Shown: positions 12,123 to 23,334, counted from the stretch's first letter. The stretch is 64,000 bases of DNA from Nilaparvata lugens (GCF_014356525.2 NC_052509.1:32263398-32327397), one strand, 5' to 3'. The notes: generated by a model not told the origin, from the letters alone. A program made the numbers and translations.

Positions 12123-12420
12123 ATTAAATTTTATAATGTCAAGTTTTGTTTACCATAGGCAACAGCCTAGTAACAATTGTCAATAAATATCTTATCTTAT
12201 CTTATCTTATCTTATCTTATCTTATCTTATCTTATCTTATCTTATCTTATCTTATCTTATCTTATCTTATCTTATCTTATCTTATCTTATCTTATCTTAT
12301 CTTATCTTTCTTATCTTATCTTATCTCATCTTATCTTATCTTATCCTATCTTATCTTATATTATCTTATCTTATCTTATCTTATCTTATCTTATCTTATC
12401 TTATCTTATCTTATCTTATC
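12123..12420 (+). mobile_element. 5'-truncated LINE with (TTATC)n tail
   Basis: Only the last ~65 bp of 3' UTR remains. It holds the hairpin AGGC-AACA-GCCT near 12158-12169 and is followed by ~235 bp of TTATC repeats (12186-12420). The array is nearly pure, with single-base slips near 12308 and 12326. The insertion is bounded by an 80-bp direct repeat of host sequence, as expected from target-primed reverse transcription. The same 3' UTR occurs at 399-480. Frames rich in Ser, Tyr, Leu and Ile across it are repeat translations. Confidence 0.85.
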
Positions 12421-12500
12421 TGATTAGCAGTAGGAACAACAAACAAAATTGAAAGCTTTGCAATTAAGATACAGATTGTCAAAAGTAGGATTACAAAATC
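12421..12500 (+). repeat. 80-bp target-site duplication, right copy
   Basis: Copy of 12043-12122 directly after the last TTATC unit. Confidence 0.9.
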
Positions 12501-15278
12501 TATCAAAATTACAATAGGGCAAGACATTTCAATTAAAAGTTAATGGTAACTTATGTTCTGATTAAATTGGGCAATGAATTGATTAACAATAGTGCTATCA
12601 CAACGACGAGAATATAAGCGAGTTCTCACCAAAGGTGTACAATATATTTGATGATAACTTGAATCTCAATGTGTTTCAAATGATGTGCAAAAGAGATATG
12701 TAATTGAATGTTGGAATCAAAAAGTAGTTGACAAAATGTAAGTATTTAAAATTGTTGAATTTACAGCTCAGTGCAGATTGTAAATAATCAAAAGTTAGGT
12801 TAGCGCAGTTAAACACAATTGAACAATAAAAAGTAAGATAATTTCAAATGTAAATAACGCACCTTAGAGTAGATGTATGTGAAAAAAGTGTGACAAGTTC
12901 ATAAATATTAAATTAAGCAGTATATGTATCAACAGACATATGAAAGGTGAAATTCAACTCAAATAGAATAAACAAGGGGATAAACGCGTCAATTAAAGAA
13001 TCGACCTCTGCAAAAAAAAGAGCAATAAAAATATACAATTGGAATGCAAAAAGTGTCAATGACTCAGTGAAGATTTTGATTACTCATCTGGTAAAAAGTG
13101 TTGAGTGGAGATGGACACCAGATAGGAAATCTGGTCTCGTCCGGAATGACACTCGGTGCGGGACAGAACGGCGGCGGTCTGGACCCCAGGAGGCGGCAGC
13201 TGGACCCCGGGAGGCGGTGACTTGTTGGTGGTAAGCACTCCTATGCGCTCGGCGACGGCGAACCCCAGGAGGCGGCTCTAGATGCGGATTCCGTTGGAGG
13301 TTGGCTCAGGACGACGATTGGAGGTTCCAGGCAGGAACGGAGGCGGTGTCCACAATGGATTCGATGATGACTAGTGACGTCATATCACACGAGGAAAGGC
13401 GAAGCAAGATTGGAATCGATCACGATGCGGAAAGTTCGATACGTTACTGAGTTACGATGTATAGAGATCACAAGTTGAAGGCAATAATAACAATATTGAA
13501 TCGCACATTGAGATTTGAGTTCATGCTGTGATGAGAGTGCACGCATGGCACAAAGAATTACAGAAGACCTTGATGCTTGAGCATAAAATGAAAATAGAGT
13601 TCAAATGTAAATTTATTGTAATTGTAGATTTAGGCCTGATGCCTGACAAATGAAAATTGCGAATTACCTAGTGTCCGAGTGATGAGAAGTACGCGGCGGT
13701 ACAAGAGACTTGCTAGAACTATAGTGGCAGTCTAGATGGAAGTGCAAAACGATGCAGGCTTCCCACGAAGATTTGACGCAGTGCTCACACAAATTTGGAA
13801 CAGTAACTCTACAAATTCCACAACATTCCCGAGCTGGGAGGCTAGCTGGCCTCTGCTCGATATTAGTCGATACTAGCAGAGTGAGTGATCACTGGTAAAC
13901 GCAATTAACGCTGATAAAACTCATCATGAATTTATGTTGACATATTTTGCGATGAATTTCGATGAGATTTGAAGAAAGATAATAAGTGAATTCAAGTATG
14001 GACGAAGAAAGGAAAAAAGTTATTAAAAACACCCTCGAGGTGGACCGAATTGAGGTTATACCATTTTTGAACTTATTTAAAAATGATTAATCCGACGGGG
14101 AAATTAAATTTCAAATATTACAACATTTTATGATGACTTGAAGCACCGATGAAGAATCCAAGTTAATTAAACATTTCACTAGAGATTTGAAATTGATTTA
14201 GAGAGAAGCTAAATTCGTTGAAAGTTACATGGCGTCGATGAGTAGGGTGTGGTGGGGGACCGGATATCGAAAAGGCAATGCAATCGTAACTGAAGCAGAG
14301 TTTAAACTTGTAAAAATAGCTAAAAACCTATCCAAAATAATGTAATATCCGATAAATGAACGGAATTATGAAAATACGACAATAAATTCAAAGAATAATC
14401 AAATATCGGAAAGTTGAGTGAATGATGTCAAAGTGGCCAATGACAAGTGGCCAACAACAAAGATCGTCCAACGAAAATGGACAAAAAGTACGTTTCAGAC
14501 AGAAAATCACGAAATCCAACACCTAGTTTTTGATTCATTTGAGTATATAGATAAATTCATATTCAAACATAAACTTGATTTCCACATTAAAACTTCACAC
14601 AATGTCCTATTTTCCACATAAACTGAATACCATTCTACATAGACAATTCGGGGTAAACAAATAATGCCCATGTCATGAGACTTTTCTCGTGCCGAACGCT
14701 GTTATGTCGAGAGCAGCTCTGATTTAATGTGGCGAACTGAGAAACAGAGAGAGCAGAAAACGATACCATCCCTCACTCTCATTCTCTTATAGTGCTGCTC
14801 TCTCTTTCGCCTGTTTAATGATCGTTGCAACTCTGTGGTGGCTCTGCCAAAATGACTTGCAGTAGTCCCCACACACACACAGACTCGTAGAGGGAAGAAC
14901 ACTCTTGTTATGTTATGGCCTCTTTATAGCGGTGGGATTTGCAATGGACTCAGCTCCGACATAAATGCATGCCTGGAAGCGTGCGCGCCTCAAAAAGTGC
15001 CAGATCACTGCGTACTGAGTAAGAACATATCAAGACACAACTGTGCCCCTACCATTGTGTTACATACCTTTTTATGTGCCTCATATTGCCTGTGGAATCA
15101 TTATTGTTATTCCCCATTATTGCTTCAAATAAACTATGTGATGATAACTTTTGGCTGTTGCACGCGTAGCTAGTTAGAGATTGCTATGGTTCCAGTTCTG
15201 TTGTAAAGTATTCTATCTACGACCATGCTATAATGTGCACATTACAACATCACAATCAATCCAATAACAGGGGTCTTT
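12501..15278. other. Unassigned DNA with a GC-rich imperfect repeat
   Basis: Mostly AT-rich. The block 13120-13345 is unusually GC-rich and contains three imperfect copies of GGACCCCAGGAGGCGGC (near 13179, 13202 and 13262). I could not name an element. An LTR or leader region of a retroelement is possible but unsupported. There are no convincing genes; the frame at 12947-13234 lacks domains. Confidence 0.35.
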
Positions 15279-15600
15279 TTGCAATGGATGAAAAACTATA
15301 CTAGGCGGCACTACGCTCGCCTTATCCGTCTAACCAGGGACTCCGCCCCCTGGATCCCCGACTTGATCATCCAGGAATATAATCAGCTCGCTTCGCTCGC
15401 CTGCATTTTTCATTTTTGCTTTCTTCCTTCTGTCAAAAAGTCGAAAGAGACGTTTGTCTCTTTCGCCGCGCGGCGCGGCGCGCAGCTCGAAAAGTTTCGG
15501 GGTCGCGCCGCACTGCGGTCTTAGTGCACGAAGGTCAGGTCGGAATAATTCCGCACTTGGGTAACTTGAGCTCGATTCAACCACCAATTGTCCTTGAATT
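15279..15600 (+). repeat. GC-rich repeat, related to the MITE at 15719
   Basis: Contains the palindrome CCAGGGACTCCGCCCCCTGG (about 15336-15355). From 15466 it shares GCAGCTCGAAAAGTTTC, GGGTCGCGCCGCAC.GCG and CCGCACTTGGGTAACTT with 15820-15925. It is a partial, older relative of the repeat at 15682-15993. The GC-rich frames on both strands are not supported as genes. Confidence 0.55.
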
Positions 15601-15681
15601 ATTTAGTGCAGGGTTGCAAAAACGTTTATTTTTATCAAAATTAATGATTATTCAGTTATTTCTCAATTAGAGTTGATTAGC

Positions 15682-15993
15682 ATATTATAAGAATTATTGT
15701 ATTTCAGTCTAAAGTAGAGCGTGCACTAGGTCGGTGGAGCGGCGCGACTCGGCGCGGAGAATTTCCGACCTGAAATTAAATACATGTGATCAAGTGTACC
15801 TCGGGCACTGAGAGCGCGGCGCGGCTCGCAGCTCGAAAAGTTTCTGGACTTTTCAGGGTCGCGCCGCACCGCGCTCCTAGTGCACGGAGTTCAGGTCAGA
15901 AAAATTCCGCACTTGGGTAACTTCGTGAGGGCTCGGCTGTTTCCGAGCTCTGCTTCTTTCGAACATGGCCACGCTACAGTGTTGTGTTGTGTG
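15682..15993 (+). repeat. GC-rich duplicated unit, copy 1
   Basis: About 310 bp nearly identical to 16949-17258 (offset 1267), starting ATATTATAAGAATTATTGTA and ending after TTTCGAACATGGCCA. It lies upstream of the PHD-finger ORF1 fragment and contains the MITE at 15719-15887. Confidence 0.8.
15719..15887. mobile_element. GC-rich MITE-like hairpin
   Basis: Ends read GCGTGCACTAGG and CCTAGTGCACGG, an inverted pair. The inverted similarity continues inward through GCGGCGCGAC / GTCGCGCCGC. About 169 bp, non-coding. A further end (CCTAGTGCACGG) occurs near 23955. I do not know the superfamily. Confidence 0.55.
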
Positions 15994-16432
15994 TTCTCAG
16001 TTCGGACGCCGAACAGTTCGGCTGTGCTTGTTATCTGTGTTGTGTTTAACCAGTGCCAGTGAGAATTCTGCTTATCGACTGAATGAAAAGTAAGGTTACT
16101 TCATGTCATAATCTTCAGTCAATAGCTTTCTTCTTTCTATAAACTATTACCAATAATAATTAACTCACATTAAAATTTTCAATTTCTCTATTACCTTCTG
16201 AGTCATCACCTATTCCTTAATCCCATCGTATTTCAGGGGCCTCCAATAACCTAAGTTGTCTCGATAGCCCTCCTGACGCACGTTCTACCTTTCTTGAATA
16301 ATATTTACCTCTTTTATTAATAATTGATGTCTCTATACCGTAACGCAGTTAAACTGGGTGTTCCTTTATCTTTTGGGTTTTCTTTAACAAATAGTAAATA
16401 AAAGTAAGAAGATAAAAATGGTTTCATGAAGA

Positions 16433-16600
16433 TTGCACGCTATGCAAAGATGCGAGTGCAATTGTAATAAAGTCTTCAATTCAAAAACTACATTAATTTG
16501 CTCTTCATGTAAACTTCATTTTCACTACCTATGTGCTAAGTTTACGGAAAGTAATTCCAAGAAACTATCAAAACAAGCTATAAGTAGGTGGCGTTGCAAT
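16433..16600 (+). pseudogene. LINE ORF1 N-terminal fragment, PHD-type zinc finger
   Basis: The frame from 16433 reads CECNC at residues 7-11, ICSSC around 22-26, HFHYLC around 29-34 and WRC near 53-55. This spacing fits a C4HC3 PHD-type finger, the usual N-terminal domain of ORF1 in CR1-like insect LINEs (family knowledge). The frame then runs straight into (ATT)n at 16592-16635, so the last ligands and the rest of ORF1 are lost. It is probably a remnant of an element related to the one at 18.5 kb. Whether it belonged to that same copy cannot be told, because about 1.9 kb of unrelated repeat DNA lies between. Confidence 0.5.
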
Positions 16601-16635
16601 ATTATTATTATTATTATCATTATTATTATTTTTAT
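16592..16635 (+). repeat. (ATT)n microsatellite
   Basis: ATT units interrupted by ATC and TTTTTATT. It truncates the PHD-finger frame. Confidence 0.85.
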
Positions 16636-16948
16636 TGCATCCCAAACATCCGAATAATCAGACTAGGGATAAGTCAAAAAGAGCAACCTAAAGGAGGTTC
16701 TCAACACATATCATAATACATTAAAATACTGTAATTATACAATAGTCACATGAAATATTAATAAATATATATATACAGTATATATAGAAACGCAGTTAGT
16801 CAAGATTACCTATGTACAAGGACCTGGGAAGAATCAAAGACAAGGAACAATAATATATCACTCCTGCAGAAACTCATCCACAGAATAGTATGGCCTTTCA
16901 AGTAACAGCCTCTTTAACATTCCTCTGAATCTTCGTAAGTCTGCCATG

Positions 16949-17258
16949 ATATTATAAGAATTATTGTATCTCAGTCTAAAGTAGAGCGTGCACTAGGTCG
17001 GTGGAGCGGCGCGACTCGGCGCGGAGAATTTCCGACCTGGAATTAAATACATGTGATCAAGTGTACCTCGGGCACTGAGAGCGCGGCGCGGCGCGCAGCT
17101 CGAAAAGTTTCTGGACTTTTCAGGGTCGCGCCGCACCGCGCTCCTAGTGCACGGAGGTCAGGTCAGAAAAATTCCGCACTTGGGTGACTTCGTGAGGGCT
17201 CGGCTGTTCCCGAGCTCTGCTTCTTTCGAACATGGCCAGGCTACAGTTGTGTGTTGTG
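16949..17258 (+). repeat. GC-rich duplicated unit with MITE, copy 2
   Basis: Copy of 15682-15993 with a few substitutions (for example GGCCAGG for GGCCACG). Its MITE spans about 16986-17154. Confidence 0.8.
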
Positions 17259-18496
17259 AATAAATTGAATAAATCAATAAATAAAAATGTTACTGGTTAT
17301 TGAACGAGCATTATCGAGTTTTCACTTCTAACTTACTGAAGGCAAAAGTCGTTGTCCGTCTGTTTGTATGTTCTACAATAACTTCAGAAAAGATTGATCA
17401 ATCAGCTTCAAATTTTGAGCATGTATTCTTCGAACAGGACAAGTTCGTTGGACAACAAAATTGACACACTCCTTCGTCCTTTTACCAGGATATGAAAAGA
17501 ACATTGCAAGTGCATAAGAAAAAATTGTTATGATTTATCATATAGTCATTTGATGAATTTATTTCATGCAATAAATCATACTACAGTTTCCATTCATTCA
17601 TTCATAACATCAGCTGAGGCAAGAGCTATCACACGCTCTGACACATGATTTCAGCTAGTTGATAATATGCAACTGTGCCTAGCCTTCATGAAGGTAATAA
17701 AATAAAAATAATTTTGAAGTAAATGTTTTAGAATTTTGAAGTAGGCCGGCACATCCAGAAAATGAATCTGAGCCTATACTATTTAAATTCATGCAGCCTT
17801 CAATCTTGAACGGGTTGGAGTCAGGAAAACTACAATAAGTTTTTGCCATGCCTGATTTAATCGCCGTTCACTGTTTTAACACTACAATATTTTAAAATAA
17901 ACAAAATATCAACAATACTGACACGAAAGAGAATAAGAATCATATTAAATTTAACACGTTACATTACCTCTATTCTCTGATCTGGGGGCGCATTACTATC
18001 CTTACGTTAGATATTTATACGTCACCAAACCAAATGATATCAGTTGCAAATATTAATTCCAGAACAAAACTCAAAACAGAAAAATCCAAAGACCCTAAAT
18101 TTCGTCGATGACCCCATACACCAATTTCAAACCCGCACTTTGATTGACATTTTTGTATGACCCTTTGTTGATCTAAACTGTACTTTGTTGATGGTTTCCG
18201 TCGTGTTTCCTTTCGATGTTATTTTGTTATTTCGGCGTTTTCTTCTAAGAGTTGAGTTGATGATGTCGGGAAGTCATCTTGCGATGCGGAACCTCCGTCT
18301 CCCGAAACGGCCTTACATCAATTCTGGTCAGGTATCATCCTCGGGACCTCTTACGACATGCCTTGCACGTGGAGTCCATGATGGTATGAAGTTGTGTCTT
18401 GAAGCTGGATTTTGAAGGGGTGAAACATGAAGTTGGTTTGGGGTCACACATGAACCGCTGTGAATAAATATATTAGCATGGCTTAATGACTTTAAA
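17259..18496. other. Dispersed-repeat-like DNA, no gene supported
   Basis: The part at about 17335-17660 (GTCGTTGTCCGTCTGTTTGT and following) reads like a common interspersed repeat. 18180-18480 has better base balance and a short frame, but no domain. The sequence stops abruptly at the truncated LINE at 18497. Confidence 0.3.
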
Positions 18497-18499
18497 AAA

Positions 18500-18754
18500 A
18501 TGGCTAGTAAAGATAAATCTGGTCCGGGTATCTCGACCAGTGTTGTGAACAAAAAGCTGCCAGCTGGGCGTATTGTGGCTCACGACCACCTGCCACCTTT
18601 CTTCCTGGAGCTCTTCAAAAAGGCCAAACAACAAGCCTCCACCAAGGGATACAAATTTGTCTGGATCAGGGACGGCAAGATATTGTTAAGGAAGGTCGAG
18701 GGAGGACAAGTGCTACATATTCGAGACGAGAAGGACTTGAGCAAGATAACATAA
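18500..18754 (+). pseudogene. LINE ORF1 C-terminal domain (Baculo_FP-like)
   Basis: 84 residues ending in a segment with KGYKFVWIRDGKILLRK (about 49-65) and a final 'I..EKDLSKI'. This is the C-terminal signature of the baculovirus FP25K-like domain found at the end of many insect LINE ORF1 proteins. ORF1 proteins bind element RNA (family knowledge). The ATG at 18500 is probably internal: 'MASKDKSGPG' aligns with the middle of the FP domain, and the upstream half and zinc finger are absent. It stops 65 nt before ORF2, in keeping with a two-ORF LINE. The minus-strand LINE at 35.5 kb retains the same domain. Confidence 0.7.
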
Positions 18755-18819
18755 ACTTTAAGCATGAATATAACAACCATTACAGGACATAATTTTTTTA
18801 AATTCCATTCAATTTAATA

Positions 18820-21810
18820 ATGAATACTCAATATAGTTTCGATGAAGTAATAAATATGGAATGTTTTGATACGATAGAGAATGATGATATTATTAGTTTT
18901 GATTATCGTTCTAGTATAGATGGTGAAATAACAGATACTGTTGATTTTTTAAATATTATACATATGAATATGAGAAGTATCAATAGGAATTTTGATGAGT
19001 TTGTTTATATTTTGCAAAATTGTACAATAAAGTACGATATAATAATTCTAACGGAAACTTGGATGACAAAAGATAAGAATTTTGATTATAGCATAGATGG
19101 CTATACAGTTATTGATAAGCCAGGGCAACTGAATAATAGTAATGGGTTATGTATTTTTGTGAAAGAATCGTTTGATGTTCATTATCTTAACTTTGAAAAT
19201 TCGGCTGCAGATATTATTGCGATTAGATTAGTAGCTTTTAGTCACCCTATCACATTATTGGCAGTGTACAGATCTCCATCCTCAAACATAGAAACTTTTC
19301 TAAATGACTTAGATGTGAATATGTCTAATATTCATAAAAACGAAAATGTTCTTCTTATTGGAGACTTAAACATTGATATTTTAAGTAACAGTAATTTATC
19401 AACTGAATATAGCAGTCTTCTGCAAATGCATGGTCTGCAATCCCTGATAAATAAGCCTACTCGTATTTCAGGTCACACAAAAACATGTATAGATCATATA
19501 TTCTGGAAAAATGTTCATTTTGGAGAGAGTTATGTACTGAGCTCTATACAAAAAACCTGCATAACGGACCATTTTTGTACAACTTTTCATTTGGGAAATC
19601 CAATCACAGTTTTAGAGAAGAGTGGAGAGATCTTTACTGAGAAAATTAACTACATGAAATTGATTGATAAGTTGAAGGGGGAAAGCTGGGAAACTGAAAC
19701 TTGCTTCAATGAAATCAATGTGAATTTAGATGATAAAGTTGATAATTTTTACAGTAAACTAGTTAGCTACATAAAATCTTCCACTGATCAAATAAAAATT
19801 AAAAACAGGAATAGACCTCTAAAAAACTGGATCACTCCAGGACTTATTAGATCTATTAGGGAAAGAGACAAAATGCATAAAAAATTAAATAGTCAACCGT
19901 TCAATCAACAACTGCGGAATAAATACAAAACATACAGAAATACATTAAATAAACTTATAAAACAAACTAAATTCGATTATTATAGAAATAAAATATTGCT
20001 TTCCAAAGGTAATAGTAAGAAGACATGGGAATGTATTGAGGAAATTTTAGACAGAAAACGTGTGTATAAACCACCTGACATCGACCCGGAAACGCTGAAT
20101 AAATATTTCTCTGAGGTAGGAAGAACTTATGCGGAGAGGATTGATACTGGGGATACATTGCAGTTGGTACATTCACAGAATTCACATTGTGATGCGACTA
20201 ACACTCCAAATTCATTTTTTATGTACCCAACGAGCTCTGATGAGGTATTGCTTACTATTAAAGATTTAAAAACTAATTCTTCTCCTGGGGTGGATGGACT
20301 TGGAAATATATGCTTAAAAAATATATCAGAATACATAGCGAAGCCCTTGTCGATAATATTCAACAAATGTTTTGAATTAGGCCATTTTCCATCTCATTTC
20401 AAAATTGCAAAAATAATCCCTCTGTATAAATCAGGTGCCAAAAAAGCTCCTGAGAACTACCGTCCCATAAGTCTTATTAGTAACCTATCTAAAATATTCG
20501 AGAAAATAATTAAAGTACGAATTATAAAATATCTAGAAAAATATCAATTTATAGCTGGTAATCAGTACGGTTTCCAGGAGGGTAAATCCACTGAAGACGC
20601 TATGACTGAACTGGTTAGAATAGTGACCGATAATTTCCAGAATAATAAAAAAACATTGTCAGTGTATCTGGACTTGGCTGAGGCCTATGATACCATTCCA
20701 CACAATACCCTTCTGAACAAATTAGAGAGAATAGGTTTCCGTGGACCAGTGTTGAAGCTATTTAAAAGCTATTTGAGTAAAAGAATCCAGACTCTTGGTT
20801 CTAGTAAAGTTACACTGTCAGAATATGGCCTTCCACAGGGGACAGTAATCTCGCCGATTTTATTTTTGATCTATATTAATGATCTTTTGAGGATCCAAAT
20901 GAATGGTTGTCATGCAATCTCCTTTGCTGATGATACAGCCCTAATATTTACAGCATCTAACTGGCGAGAGGTCAGGAGTTTGGCAGAATCTGGTCTGGCC
21001 CAAGTTAAGATGTGGCTAGATCACGACACTCTAACTTTAAATATAAGAAAAAGTGTTTTCATGATTTTCTCACCATCTGAAAGGTCCATACCTGCAGACA
21101 TATTTCGTAACGGAATAAAAATTCACTCAGACTGCTGCGCCTATTATAACCATAGTGAAGGATTACAGGAGGGAGGTGGAGACTGTGCATGTCAATCATT
21201 AGAGAGAGTGAGAGAGACCAAGTACTTAGGTGTGATATTAGATTCTCAACTAAAATGGAATACGCACATAAATAAGACTTGTCAAAAATTGAAACATATT
21301 ATCCACAAGTTTTACAGATTGAACGGTCTGGGAGACTTATCTATTTTGAGATTAATATATTTCGCTTATGCTCAGTCTGTATTTCAGTATGGGATTAGGG
21401 TTTGGGGTGGAGCATTGGACACACATTTCAACAAAATTTCCTTGATTCAGAGACATATAATAAAAGCTGCCCTTGGTCGACCCAGACGATACCCCACACA
21501 TCTTATTTTTACAGAATTCCCAGTCTTAACAGTTAAACAACTTTATGTAAAAAATATTATACTTTATATAATTAAAAACAGAAACCTATTCACACCACAA
21601 ATCAGAACTTATAATTTTCGAATGCAATCCAATTTCCAAATTAACAGAACTGACCTTACTGTATGCCGGAGACAATTCACATATATAAGCAATAGGTTGA
21701 TCAATTTAATACCATCGAACCTAATTACAAGTAAGACAACAAAAACTAATATAAAAAAGATAGCAGACTGGATCAAATCAATAAACATAGCTCATTTTAT
21801 ACACATATGA
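18820..21810 (+). CDS. LINE ORF2: AP endonuclease / reverse transcriptase
   Basis: 996 residues without a stop or frameshift. Residues ~45-260 are an EEP (AP-like) endonuclease: NMRSIN, LTETWM, GDLNIDIL, CIDHIFW and the catalytic TDHF. Residues ~470-740 are the reverse transcriptase: SSPGVDGLGN, PLYKSGAKKAPENYRPISLI, QYGFQEGKSTEDAM, DLAEAYDT (motif A), GLPQGTVISPILFLIYINDL (motif B) and SFADDTALIF (the catalytic FADD). Next come a Cys-rich stretch ending CAC, nine residues, KYLGV, and a C-terminal domain to 996. Such proteins nick DNA and copy element RNA at the nick (target-primed reverse transcription). Motif A reads DLAEAYD where relatives here have DLAKAFD. The start is the first ATG after ORF1. 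All visible catalytic residues are present, so it may be active in trans even though ORF1 is truncated. Confidence 0.93.
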   Translation: MNTQYSFDEVINMECFDTIENDDIISFDYRSSIDGEITDTVDFLNIIHMNMRSINRNFDEFVYILQNCTIKYDIIILTETWMTKDKNFDYSIDGYTVIDKPGQLNNSNGLCIFVKESFDVHYLNFENSAADIIAIRLVAFSHPITLLAVYRSPSSNIETFLNDLDVNMSNIHKNENVLLIGDLNIDILSNSNLSTEYSSLLQMHGLQSLINKPTRISGHTKTCIDHIFWKNVHFGESYVLSSIQKTCITDHFCTTFHLGNPITVLEKSGEIFTEKINYMKLIDKLKGESWETETCFNEINVNLDDKVDNFYSKLVSYIKSSTDQIKIKNRNRPLKNWITPGLIRSIRERDKMHKKLNSQPFNQQLRNKYKTYRNTLNKLIKQTKFDYYRNKILLSKGNSKKTWECIEEILDRKRVYKPPDIDPETLNKYFSEVGRTYAERIDTGDTLQLVHSQNSHCDATNTPNSFFMYPTSSDEVLLTIKDLKTNSSPGVDGLGNICLKNISEYIAKPLSIIFNKCFELGHFPSHFKIAKIIPLYKSGAKKAPENYRPISLISNLSKIFEKIIKVRIIKYLEKYQFIAGNQYGFQEGKSTEDAMTELVRIVTDNFQNNKKTLSVYLDLAEAYDTIPHNTLLNKLERIGFRGPVLKLFKSYLSKRIQTLGSSKVTLSEYGLPQGTVISPILFLIYINDLLRIQMNGCHAISFADDTALIFTASNWREVRSLAESGLAQVKMWLDHDTLTLNIRKSVFMIFSPSERSIPADIFRNGIKIHSDCCAYYNHSEGLQEGGGDCACQSLERVRETKYLGVILDSQLKWNTHINKTCQKLKHIIHKFYRLNGLGDLSILRLIYFAYAQSVFQYGIRVWGGALDTHFNKISLIQRHIIKAALGRPRRYPTHLIFTEFPVLTVKQLYVKNIILYIIKNRNLFTPQIRTYNFRMQSNFQINRTDLTVCRRQFTYISNRLINLIPSNLITSKTTKTNIKKIADWIKSINIAHFIHI

Positions 21811-21912
21811 AGTACTTTTAACAACTTTTTTTAAATAATTAGGTCCTAGTTCATTCTTTTTTTCTTTTTCACTTCAATAAATTTGTTAGTGTTGTATTTT
21901 GTTATTGATACT

Positions 21913-21952
21913 CGCTGCCAGCACACAAACCTTAGAGGTTTTGCAGGCAGCG
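21913..21952 (+). promoter_or_regulatory. LINE 3' UTR hairpin
   Basis: CGCTGCC pairs with GGCAGCG and CAAACCT with AGGTTTTG around a TAG loop. It lies ~125 nt before the (TTTGA)n tail. In CR1/L2-like LINEs, 3' UTR structures are thought to be recognised by the element's own reverse transcriptase; applying that here is inference. Confidence 0.6.
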
Positions 21953-22096
21953 CCTATATAATAAGTTTTATTATCAAAGTTTATTTTTATGTACTTATAA
22001 AAATTGTTTATATTAATGTGTAAAACTTTGTATTGTCTATTTTGATTTGTATTTTCGATATTATGGCAAATAAATTTGATTTGATTTGATTTGATT

Positions 22097-23334
22097 ATAG
22101 CATTAATTTCTAACTCTCCCTACAATTCATCAAAAGCTTAAAAAGGAGTTATCTATTGATTACAGTTTATTTGAATTATCTCATTCTATTTGAATCCTCA
22201 TTTTACATAAACTTTTATCTTTAAACTACTAACTCTCTGTATAAGAATTAATGGATCTTCCTCCACAAATAATTCAAAAGTTCTAGTATAATTTAATAAA
22301 TTAGCGTTCAGTTAAAAGCTTTAACGCCATGAGAAAACACAGTTAGAAAAATATAAAACTTAAGCAATTCTTAAACTCAATATGAACATAATCTTAAAAA
22401 TTTCATTCCAATTTAAATACTATATTCCTTACTTTCAGCCATACTCTACAATAATATCTGTTCAGAAACAATAACTCAAATATGTAACATAACTGAAAAC
22501 TCTACTTTCTGTTCTTCTTTAGAAAAAATTATTATTTTATCCCATCGATAATAAAATCAAAAGGACTACTCTCAATCAAAATTATCAACTTGAACAATAA
22601 CAGGCTTTGTTGATACAATACTCTGATGGAAGTTTCAATTAATTAAATTCCCTAAATTATATTTTAACCTTATTTTACATACCTTAGCGGTTATTTGAAG
22701 AAAAAATTATTCCTACATGATGAAGCAACACAATTAAACTTTTCAGGACATGGCACTACTAGAAAATATAAACTTCAGTAAAAATAATAAAACTAACTCC
22801 TACATTAACTAATGATATAAACTTGCCCAAAAAAGGCGAAACATAATGACTACATCTTCACTCTCGTAGTGCTCCTAGCAAAATGTCCTCCGAAACGTAA
22901 TCTGGTCTCTCGGCTGGGGAATCGCCCCACTACTGTATTAAGAAACAGGTCTCCTATTGGGCGAAGGGAATGAATTTGACCAATCGTCGCGTGGCTTCTA
23001 GAGCCTTAGGACCAAATAGTAACTACAAAATCGGTAGTTTGTTATAATTGTAATACTTGCTGTTTTCCAACTTATCGCACTCTATGTCGCGACAGGAAGG
23101 CTAAGTTTTAAAGATAATTCCATAATCTACATTCCTCGACGGCTCGGAGCCACAATTTTTTAAATATCTATCCTGGGAAACTCGAAGTCATGGCCATCAC
23201 AGAGAGAGAAAATAAATTATTTCGCTAACTCACTTACAATAATAGCTCTTGCCTATTGGGGATTAAATTTACTATTATAACTTGTGAAAAGGCCTGAATT
23301 AAAAACAGTGCTCGGCACACAACATAATATTCAC
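22097..23334. other. AT-rich DNA, no gene recognised
   Basis: About 1.2 kb with no long frame, tandem repeat or recognisable element. 22860-23060 is more GC-balanced but lacks coding features. Confidence 0.35.

Larger units (their letters stand above)
18497..22096 (+). mobile_element. LINE (EEP-RT, CR1/Jockey-like), 5'-truncated, ORF2 intact
   Basis: About 3.6 kb. In order: the last ~84 codons of ORF1, a 65-nt spacer, the full ORF2 (18820-21810), then a ~285-nt 3' UTR. The UTR has a strong hairpin at 21913-21952 (CGCTGCC..CAAACCT / AGGTTTTG..GGCAGCG), an AAATAAA block and a (TTTGA)n tail at about 22074-22096. The 5' end is cut inside the ORF1 FP-like domain, so the promoter and PHD finger are missing. 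Clade placement (CR1/Jockey side of the LINEs) is inferred from motif style. I could not identify a clean target-site duplication. Confidence 0.85.

Noticed and set aside
12186..12420. Regular short repeats considered as a CRISPR-like array
   Set aside because: Pure 5-bp units without spacers in eukaryotic DNA; it is a microsatellite tail.
12146..12452. Two ~90-aa frames of repeated Ser-Tyr-Leu-Ile
   Set aside because: Pentamer TTATC repeats read in different frames; the sequence is a LINE tail.
15279..15670. Overlapping GC-rich frames on both strands, Arg-rich
   Set aside because: They lie in a MITE-related GC-rich repeat; open frames on both strands reflect low stop-codon density.
22097..23334. 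Possible target-site duplication for the LINE at 18.5 kb (TTAGCAT near 18471 and ATAGCAT near 22095)
   Set aside because: The match is short and imperfect, so I do not claim it.
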